Under the pieces are notes generated by a model, which was not told the origin of the DNA, ran no database searches, and worked only from the letters and a program-made list of their open reading frames with translations. Shown piece by piece: positions 1 to 4,285 of a stretch of DNA of 6,546 nt (position 1 is its first letter; every line of letters starts with the position of its first letter). A program made the translations under genes and the position numbers. The stretch is from Pseudomonadota bacterium. GTDB taxonomy: Bacteria; Pseudomonadota; Alphaproteobacteria; UBA2136; UBA6156. Location: positions 1-6,546 of the forward strand of contig RFNJ01000177.1 in the NCBI GenBank assembly GCA_009927255.1, in the 5' to 3' direction.

Positions 1-11
1 AAGAGGCTAAA

Positions 12-497
12 GTGAGCAGCGAGCCGCCCAAAGAACCGGCGGCGGTGACGCAGAAGCAGCGGATTTTTAGTGAGACGGAAACCCAACTGCTGCTGGATTT
101 GGATAAGCAGCGGATTGAGCTGGAGCGGCGGACGCAGGCGGTGGAGCTGCGGGAGAAACTGGTTGACCTGATGGAGCAGCGGCTGAACGCGCGGGTGGCG
201 GAGCTGGAGAAGCTGAAGGGGGATTTGCAGGGGTTGCTGACCAGTCTTTCGGGTAAGGATGATAAGGAATTGCAGCAGCTTTCGGCGATGTATGGGGCGA
301 TGAAGCCGACCACCGCGGCGAGTGTGTTGAATCGCCTAGACAACGCGATTGTGCTGGATGTGCTGGTGCGGATGCCGGTGAAGAAAAGTGGCAAGATTAT
401 GGAGAGCATTGACCCCGCCAAGGCGCGGGTGCTGAGTGCGATGATGGCGGCGCGGACGCCGTTACCACAGGCGGATGAGCCTGCGGTGAGCCAATAG
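12..497 (+). CDS. MotE/MgtE-N-like flagellar protein (coiled coil)
   Basis: Predicted 161-residue protein. Residues about 25-95 are a charged heptad-like coiled coil rich in Glu, Arg, Leu and Gln. Residues about 90-148 (beginning LSAMYGAMKP, with VLDVLVRM, IMESIDPAKA) match the pattern of the MgtE N-terminal-like domain found in alphaproteobacterial MotE proteins, which support the flagellar motor protein MotC or stator assembly. The family match is from recognition, not a search. The GTG start at 12 is supported by AAGAGG five bases upstream and by a GTGA overlap with a TGA stop (13-15) of a possible upstream gene in frame 1. However, the same frame is open back to the window edge (E-A-K), and MotE proteins usually have an N-terminal membrane segment, which is absent here, so the gene could begin further left. 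It ends in TAG and is followed by a hairpin. The flagellar role fits the chemotaxis genes downstream, although two unrelated genes lie between. Confidence 0.7.
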   Translation: MSSEPPKEPAAVTQKQRIFSETETQLLLDLDKQRIELERRTQAVELREKLVDLMEQRLNARVAELEKLKGDLQGLLTSLSGKDDKELQQLSAMYGAMKPTTAASVLNRLDNAIVLDVLVRMPVKKSGKIMESIDPAKARVLSAMMAARTPLPQADEPAVSQ

Positions 498-513
498 ATG
501 TGCTGAATGAGTG

Positions 514-545
514 AAGCCCAACGCGGGGTGGCGTTGGGCTTCTTT
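514..545 (+). terminator. intrinsic terminator after the MotE-like gene
   Basis: A perfect 11-bp stem, AAGCCCAACGC (514-524) with GCGTTGGGCTT (531-541), closes a six-base loop GGGGTG and is followed by CTTT. The U-tract is short, so termination may be partial. The hairpin lies between two convergent genes (the MotE-like gene and the leftward gene ending at 555) and may also serve the leftward transcript, though that side has no U-tract. Confidence 0.65.
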
Positions 546-554
546 AGTTGCGTG

Positions 555-833
555 CTACCGACGGCGGCCTTGGTTGGCAAGGATGCCGAGGATGACTGCG
601 CCTGCGATGGCACCGGCGATGATTTTGCCTGTGTTGTCTTTGCGACGGCGCTGCTGGTACTGCGGCTGATAGTGGCCGTAGTAGGGCCGCTGATACCCCT
701 GATAGTAGGGGTTGCCGTAGGCGCTTCCGTAGCCTTGACCGTAGCCGTTGCCGTAGTACTGGGCGGCGGCGGGTGGGGCGAGGGTTGCCATGCTGAGGAG
801 CATGGCGGCGCAGGCAGCGAGGAGAGTTTTCAT
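555..833 (-). CDS. small secreted Gly/Tyr-rich protein with C-terminal glycine-zipper-like segment
   Basis: Predicted 92-residue protein. Residues 1-24 are a typical Sec signal peptide (MKT, hydrophobic core, cleavage likely after AAA before Gln25). Residues 26-60 are low complexity: Tyr, Gly, Gln and Asn in repeated YG and YY units. A basic patch RRRK follows (62-65), then a hydrophobic stretch (71-86) with glycines at 74, 78 and 83, spaced like a glycine zipper, and a final RRR. I chose the ATG at 833 rather than the longer reading frame starting at 926 because GGAG (843-840) sits six bases upstream and the signal peptide begins there; the promoter would also overlap the longer form. It is the only leftward gene in the window. 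The product is probably periplasmic or envelope-associated. No specific family or function is recognised, and no link to chemotaxis is shown. Confidence 0.72.
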   Translation of the reverse strand: MKTLLAACAAMLLSMATLAPPAAAQYYGNGYGQGYGSAYGNPYYQGYQRPYYGHYQPQYQQRRRKDNTGKIIAGAIAGAVILGILANQGRRR

Positions 834-839
834 GGGAGG

Positions 840-843
840 CTCC
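840..843 (-). promoter_or_regulatory. ribosome binding site of the secreted-protein gene
   Basis: On the minus strand GGAG lies six bases before the ATG at 833-831. It decides the start of this gene in favour of the short form that opens with the signal peptide. Confidence 0.65.
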
Positions 844-869
844 AGAAGAGTGAGAGAGGAAACGGGGAA

Positions 870-884
870 CCCGCTTCCAGCGGG
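870..884 (-). repeat. small hairpin in the 5' leader of the secreted-protein gene
   Basis: CCCGCT (870-875) and AGCGGG (879-884) form a 6-bp stem with a three-base loop in the leader between the predicted promoter and the start codon. It may influence message stability or translation; no function is known. Confidence 0.35.
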
Positions 885-907
885 CCGGATGGGCCTACAT
901 GATGGGC

Positions 908-936
908 ATAGTATTATAGTATACAATGATTGTCAA
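908..936 (-). promoter_or_regulatory. sigma70-type promoter for the leftward secreted-protein gene
   Basis: On the minus strand there is a perfect -35 box TTGACA (936-931), a 17-base spacer, and TACTAT (913-908), which matches the -10 consensus at 4 of 6 positions. A perfect TATAAT (918-913) also lies within the spacer, but only 12 bases from the -35 box, too close for normal use with it. Transcription from the 17-base arrangement would start near 901 and give a leader of about 68 bases. Confidence 0.6.
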
Positions 937-1069
937 GAGGGTTTGGTTGGATTGGGGGGGATTGGAGGTGGGATTGTGGTAAGTTTGTGTTTGAAAACAT
1001 TGGTTTGATATGGTAGGTGGAGATCGCAGATGACGTGACTGGCGTATCTTCCCCCTAACTTTTGACACA

Positions 1070-1073
1070 GGAG
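1070..1073 (+). promoter_or_regulatory. ribosome binding site that decides the start of the unknown gene
   Basis: GGAG is separated by six bases (TGTGTG) from the ATG at 1080. It supports the ATG over the TTG at 1062, which lies upstream of this site. Confidence 0.65.
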
Positions 1074-1079
1074 TGTGTG

Positions 1080-1559
1080 ATGACGGGACTGATGCCGACG
1101 GGTGTGGTGTTTCCGCTTGGTGCGGACTGCAAAGATGCCAAGAATGGTGATATGCGGATTGTTTTGCCGCCGAAGGAGGACTTTAATACTCCTAAAGATG
1201 GTGGCCTTTATGCCTATGTGCGAGCCGAAGTAAGGTTTTGTGGTGTGTGGGTGCCTTATGGTGCCTCGGATGCTAAATCGCTGAGACTTTGGCGTGAATG
1301 TGGTGGCGACTTCACCGAGATGCGGCTGGAGCTTTATCGGGCCTTATTGATGACAGTTCGGGAGCCTTTTCGACTGGATGAAAATAGTATTTATGCACCG
1401 GTGGATGGAGGCATATATGAGCGTTTGGAACAGATTGCGGATATGCTGCTTTATAAGAACGTGGTGGTGACTGACCGTAAGGCTGAGCCAAAGAACGATG
1501 TGTCTAAGGGTGATGTTGCCAAGGTTGTAAAGAAACCGCGGCGGCGCGTGAAGGCTTGA
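1080..1559 (+). CDS. hypothetical protein, 159 residues, no family recognised
   Basis: An open frame with a good ribosome binding site (GGAG, six-base spacing) and a strong terminator just after its stop, so it is very likely a real single-gene transcript. The product looks soluble: there is no signal peptide and no membrane segment. Residues 1-30 contain MPTGVVFPLGADCKDA; the middle (about 42-125) is mixed, with GGLYAYVRAEVRFCGVWVPYG followed by helical stretches around LWRECGGDFTEMRLELYRALL and YERLEQIADMLL. Cysteines are at 17, 54 and 74. The last 28 residues are charged and end in a very basic tail (KKPRRRVKA), which could bind nucleic acid or membrane. Its codons are richer in A and T in the third position than those of the chemotaxis genes, which may hint at a different origin. 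A weak promoter-like pair (TTGTGT at 985, TATGGT at 1009, 18-base spacer) lies upstream. No function is proposed. Confidence 0.75.
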   Translation: MTGLMPTGVVFPLGADCKDAKNGDMRIVLPPKEDFNTPKDGGLYAYVRAEVRFCGVWVPYGASDAKSLRLWRECGGDFTEMRLELYRALLMTVREPFRLDENSIYAPVDGGIYERLEQIADMLLYKNVVVTDRKAEPKNDVSKGDVAKVVKKPRRRVKA

Positions 1560-1569
1560 GGCGATGTGG

Positions 1570-1606
1570 AAGGCCCCCTTTGGTGGGGGCCTTTTGCATT
1601 TTTTTG
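1570..1606 (+). terminator. intrinsic terminator after the unknown gene
   Basis: A perfect 9-bp stem, AAGGCCCCC (1570-1578) with GGGGGCCTT (1585-1593), with a six-base loop, followed directly by T residues and then a longer T-tract (1600-1605). The stem begins about 11 bases after the stop codon. This is a strong Rho-independent terminator and separates the gene from the chemotaxis block. Confidence 0.9.
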
Positions 1607-1735
1607 GTGGGTAGTTGGTTATTGGTAGGATGAGTCTGGCGTTTGGGCCACGGGGGGTGGGTGGAATGGTTGGGGGGCGGCGGGAATGCCTTGGTGAGGT
1701 GGTGGTTTTGTGGAATGATGCGGGGGTGTCAGCCA

Positions 1736-1770
1736 GCAGTGGTGCGTGTGGTTACAAGATTACGCACTGC
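1736..1770 (+). repeat. bulged inverted repeat upstream of cheY
   Basis: GCAG (1736-1739) plus TGCGT (1743-1747) can pair with ACGCACTGC (1762-1770), with a three-base bulge and a 14-base loop. It could be an mRNA hairpin or an operator; no known factor is assigned. Confidence 0.35.
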
Positions 1771-1774
1771 GGGG

Positions 1775-1797
1775 TTGTTCTGAATAACTTGGAACAA
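1775..1797 (+). repeat. inverted repeat TTGTTC-N11-GAACAA upstream of cheY
   Basis: TTGTTC (1775-1780) and GAACAA (1792-1797) are perfect inverted repeats with an 11-base spacer, 34 bases before the cheY start. The half-site centres are 17 bases apart. The geometry could suit a dimeric regulator or a weak RNA hairpin. Confidence 0.35.
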
Positions 1798-1831
1798 GCG
1801 CGGGCGACCACAAGAACAGGGAATAAAAACG

Positions 1832-2218
1832 ATGGCCGTTGACAAAAACATGCGGATTTTGGTGGTGGATGACGCCCAAACCATGCGCCGGATTGTGGTG
1901 AACCTGTTGCGTCAGCTAGGGTTTACTAACATGGTGGAGGCCGATGATGGCACCACGGCTTGGGAGCGGCTTTCGAGCGAGCATGTGGATTTTATAGTTT
2001 CGGATTGGAACATGCCCAAGATGACCGGGATTGATTTGCTGAAAAAAGTGCGCGAAAGCGAGAAATATAAGGCCACACCTTTTATTATGGTAACCGCAGA
2101 AGGCAAGCGCGAGAACGTGATTGCCGCAGTGCAGGCAGGGGTTTCGAACTACATTGTGAAGCCGTTTAATGCCGCGACTTTGAAAGAGAAATTGACCAAA
2201 GTGGTGGGCGATTTTTAG
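1832..2218 (+). CDS. cheY: chemotaxis response regulator CheY
   Basis: A 128-residue stand-alone receiver domain. When phosphorylated by CheA it binds the flagellar switch (FliM) in the cytoplasm and changes motor rotation. All signature residues are present: acidic pocket Asp13-Asp14, phospho-acceptor Asp58 (in SDWNMPKMTG), Thr88, Tyr107 and Lys110 (in KPF), each exactly one position later than in the enterobacterial CheY. Trp59 after the phospho-acceptor is also conserved. There is no output domain. The ATG at 1832 is preceded by AGGGA (1818-1822) with nine bases of spacing; a second ATG at 1850 would leave a shorter N-terminus and has no such site. It is the first gene of the chemotaxis block, 56 bases before cheZ, with no terminator between them. 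The MAVDKNM start and LLRQLGF stretch resemble alphaproteobacterial CheY proteins. Confidence 0.96.
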   Translation: MAVDKNMRILVVDDAQTMRRIVVNLLRQLGFTNMVEADDGTTAWERLSSEHVDFIVSDWNMPKMTGIDLLKKVRESEKYKATPFIMVTAEGKRENVIAAVQAGVSNYIVKPFNAATLKEKLTKVVGDF

Positions 2219-2274
2219 GGATTTTGGGATTTTTTAAACAGCGAGTAATGTTAAGGAACGAAAGGGATTGACCG

Positions 2275-2973
2275 ATGACCAAAATGAGCCTGACCGAGCG
2301 GATTGCGATGCTGGAAGCCAGCCAAAAGGGTGACATGGTGCCGGCGCAGCAGGTGTGGGACTTGGTGGATTCGGTGAAAGAAATGTTTGGTCAGAAGAAG
2401 GGTGGCTTGCATGCGACCAGCCAGCTTTTCCATGAGCTGGGTGAGTTGGCAAAATATATTAATGCCGCCAAAAAAGAGCTGAAAGACGTGCAGAATAGTA
2501 ACCTTGCCGACCAGCATTTTCCCAATGCTACCAACCATTTGGATGCGATTGTGCAGATGACTGAGCAGGCGACCAGCAAGATTATGGACGAATGCGACCG
2601 GTTGAATATGTTCCATAACGATATGCGCGAGCGGTTGATTAATATGGACCCGCCGCTTGACCCGAATGTGTTGGCCGGGGTGGATGATGCGATTACTCAG
2701 GCGCAGACCAGCATTACTCATGTGTTTGAGGCGTGTAATTTTCAGGATATTACGGTGCAGCGGATTCAGAAAGTGGTGAAGGCGTTGCAGGAGATTGAGC
2801 GCCAAGTGCTACGGATGGTGCTGGTGTTTGGGCTGCAGGAAAATGACGATAAGCTGGATGCCAAGACCAAGGAAGAACTGAAGCACGAGGCCGAACTGTT
2901 GAATGGGCCTCAGTTGGCCGGGCAGGGCTTGGAACAGGACGATATTGATGCGATTTTAAGCAAATTGCTTTAG
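2275..2973 (+). CDS. cheZ: CheY-P phosphatase CheZ
   Basis: A 232-residue, mostly helical protein. CheZ speeds dephosphorylation of CheY-P and so ends the signal. The diagnostic motif is FQDITVQ at 156-162: by analogy with enterobacterial FQDLTGQ, Asp158 and Gln162 correspond to the CheY-contacting Asp and the catalytic Gln. It is followed by the helix RIQKVVKALQEIERQ, as in the family. The long helical region (about 48-190) fits the CheZ four-helix hairpin dimer. After a charged linker the protein ends in LEQDDIDAILSKLL, in the position of the CheZ C-terminal peptide that binds CheY. The ATG at 2275 has AAGGGA seven bases upstream; the next ATG (2284) has none. It lies between cheY and cheB in one direction, consistent with co-transcription. 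The sequence is divergent from the gamma-type proteins, but the active-site motif makes the call firm. Confidence 0.93.
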   Translation: MTKMSLTERIAMLEASQKGDMVPAQQVWDLVDSVKEMFGQKKGGLHATSQLFHELGELAKYINAAKKELKDVQNSNLADQHFPNATNHLDAIVQMTEQATSKIMDECDRLNMFHNDMRERLINMDPPLDPNVLAGVDDAITQAQTSITHVFEACNFQDITVQRIQKVVKALQEIERQVLRMVLVFGLQENDDKLDAKTKEELKHEAELLNGPQLAGQGLEQDDIDAILSKLL

Positions 2974-3045
2974 GTTGTGCGGTTGTTTGGCTTGTTGGGC
3001 TGCGTGGTTTATGGTGCGGTAGGTTGGTAAGATGAAAGAAGTAAG

Positions 3046-4095
3046 ATGACGCAGTTGCCGGTGAGAGTTTTGGTGGTGGATGACAGCACTTTTATGCGCG
3101 GGGCGCTGGTGCGGATGATTGAAAGAGACCCACGCTTTAAAGTGGTGGGAATTGCTGGGAATGGCAAAGAAGGTGTTGAGAAGGCTCAAGAGCTGAAACC
3201 CGATGTGATGACGCTGGATGTGGAAATGCCGATTATGAATGGTATTGAGGCGTTGCGTGAGATTATGGCGACGGTGAAGACGCCGGTGATTATGGTTTCG
3301 ACCCTGACCGAAGCTGGTGCGGCAACTACTATGCAGGCGTTGGAATTGGAGGCCGTGGATTTTTTGCCTAAGGCGCTGAACGATAAGGAAAAGAATATTT
3401 TTAAGGGTGCCGATGGATTGCACGATAAGCTGCTGGCAGCGGCGGGGGTAGCGAATGGTCGGGCCGAGAAGGTTGCCGAGGTGCAGAAAGAAGCGGCGGC
3501 GGTGAAGGTACCAGTGAGCAGTGTTTCCCGCGTGAATGCCAAGGTGGTGGTGGTGGGTAGCAGCACTGGCGGGCCAAAGGCGCTGAATGTGTTTTTGAGT
3601 GGGTTGCCGGCGGGCTTTCCGCTGCCGATTGTAGTGGCGCAGCATATGCCGCCGCAATTTACCCTGACACTGGCCAAGCGGTTGAATGAGATGTGTGCGG
3701 TTGAGGTGGTGGAGGCCAAGCATGGTGAGGTGTTGATGCCGGGGAAGGTTTACATTGCGCCTGGGGGGAGCCATTTGCGGGTGAATGCGGCAGGGGTGAG
3801 TGTGGACGAAGAGCGGGGCGAAAGCCCTTATAAGCCCAGCGTGGACGTGTTGGCGGAGAGTGTGCGCAGCACCTTTGGTAAGCAGGTTTTGGCAGTGATG
3901 CTGACGGGGATGGGGGCGGATGGTGCCAAGGAATTTAGCCACCTGAAAACTATGGGGGCGCACGTGATTGCCCAAGACCAAGCCAGCTGCGTGGTTTATG
4001 GGATGCCCAAGGCAGTGGTGGAAATGGGCGGGGCGAGTGAAGTGCTGCCGCTGGAGCGCATTGCGGCGCGGGTGTGTGGGTTGGTGGGGATTTAG
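3046..4095 (+). CDS. cheB: receptor methylesterase/glutamine deamidase CheB
   Basis: A 349-residue two-domain protein. Residues about 5-125 are a receiver domain: Asp12-Asp13, phospho-acceptor Asp58 (TLDVEMPIMNG), Ser85 at the Thr/Ser position and Lys109. A linker of about 40 residues rich in Ala, Lys and Val (about 125-165) leads to the C-terminal methylesterase domain (about 166-347). Its catalytic triad is visible as Ser173 (GSSTGG), His200 (AQHMP) and Asp292 (TGMGADG). Phosphorylation by CheA activates removal of methyl groups from receptor glutamates, which drives adaptation. Length is usual for the family. Its ribosome binding site is weak (GAAAGAAG). A five-codon reading frame (3032-3049) ends in TGA overlapping the start as ATGA. 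No cheR, its methyltransferase partner, is present in the window. An intrinsic terminator follows 24 bases after the stop. Confidence 0.97.
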   Translation: MTQLPVRVLVVDDSTFMRGALVRMIERDPRFKVVGIAGNGKEGVEKAQELKPDVMTLDVEMPIMNGIEALREIMATVKTPVIMVSTLTEAGAATTMQALELEAVDFLPKALNDKEKNIFKGADGLHDKLLAAAGVANGRAEKVAEVQKEAAAVKVPVSSVSRVNAKVVVVGSSTGGPKALNVFLSGLPAGFPLPIVVAQHMPPQFTLTLAKRLNEMCAVEVVEAKHGEVLMPGKVYIAPGGSHLRVNAAGVSVDEERGESPYKPSVDVLAESVRSTFGKQVLAVMLTGMGADGAKEFSHLKTMGAHVIAQDQASCVVYGMPKAVVEMGGASEVLPLERIAARVCGLVGI

Positions 4096-4118
4096 TGGTA
4101 GGGTGAAGGGGTGATTGA

Positions 4119-4151
4119 CAAAGCCCTTTTTGCGGAGGGCTTTGGTTTTTT
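4119..4151 (+). terminator. intrinsic terminator between cheB and cheA
   Basis: A perfect 9-bp stem, CAAAGCCCT (4119-4127) with AGGGCTTTG (4136-4144), with an eight-base loop, is followed by a six-base T-tract (4146-4151). It should end the cheY-cheZ-cheB transcript at least in part, so cheA would need read-through or its own promoter in the 134 bases that follow. Confidence 0.85.
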
Positions 4152-4208
4152 GGGGAGTATGATGAAGTGTGGCTTTGAAGTTGAATGAATGGCTGTTTGG
4201 TGAGCAGT

Positions 4209-4255
4209 GGGAGGGGTTGGGGTTGCGGGGTGGGGAGGGGTTGGGTATGATGGGG
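4209..4255 (+). other. candidate G-quadruplex in the cheA leader
   Basis: Eight runs of three or four G (4209-4211, 4213-4216, 4219-4222, 4227-4230, 4232-4235, 4237-4240, 4243-4245, 4252-4255) are separated by loops of one to six bases. Within 4201-4260 there are 35 G and only 3 C. On the coding strand, and so in the mRNA, this meets the usual pattern for an intramolecular G-quadruplex. It ends about 30 bases before the preferred cheA start and also contains a strong GGGGAGGGG ribosome-binding-like sequence six bases before the in-frame ATG at 4247. Confidence 0.55.
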
Positions 4256-4285
4256 CAAAACAATATAAAAAAGAATGGGCTGGCC

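Larger units (their letters stand above)
1607..1831 (+). other. intergenic leader upstream of cheY
   Basis: About 225 bases without a convincing gene. The left half is G-rich with several G-runs (1652-1657, 1659-1661, 1672-1677, 1682-1684, 1722-1726). The right half holds a bulged hairpin (1736-1770) and an inverted repeat (1775-1797). I looked for sigma70, sigma54 and sigma28 promoter patterns and saw none that is convincing, although a promoter for the chemotaxis genes should lie here because a strong terminator precedes it. Confidence 0.5.

Noticed and set aside
507..902. 131-residue rightward open frame
   Set aside because: Antisense to the secreted-protein gene, which has a signal peptide, a ribosome binding site and a promoter. 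The frame also begins in the terminator region of the preceding gene.
1652..1684. G-runs upstream of cheY as a second G-quadruplex
   Set aside because: There are four runs, but one loop is ten bases long, and the general G bias makes such patterns common here. It is much weaker than the one before cheA.
1615..1842. 75-residue rightward open frame before cheY
   Set aside because: Low-complexity Gly/Val-rich product from G-rich DNA, no convincing ribosome binding site, and it runs into the cheY start.
2210..2236. T-rich stretch with three GATTTT units after cheY as a possible terminator
   Set aside because: No stem of useful length precedes the T-runs, so it is not an intrinsic terminator; cheY and cheZ are probably co-transcribed.
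4115..4120. TTGACA just before the cheB terminator as a cheA promoter
   Set aside because: No -10 sequence lies at 16-18 bases, and the region overlaps the terminator stem.
4169..4285. N-terminal extension of CheA from GTG 4169
   Set aside because: The 39 extra residues are Gly-rich and come from the G-tract DNA. No ribosome binding site precedes the GTG, and CheA normally starts close to the Hpt domain. The start at 4247 remains possible.
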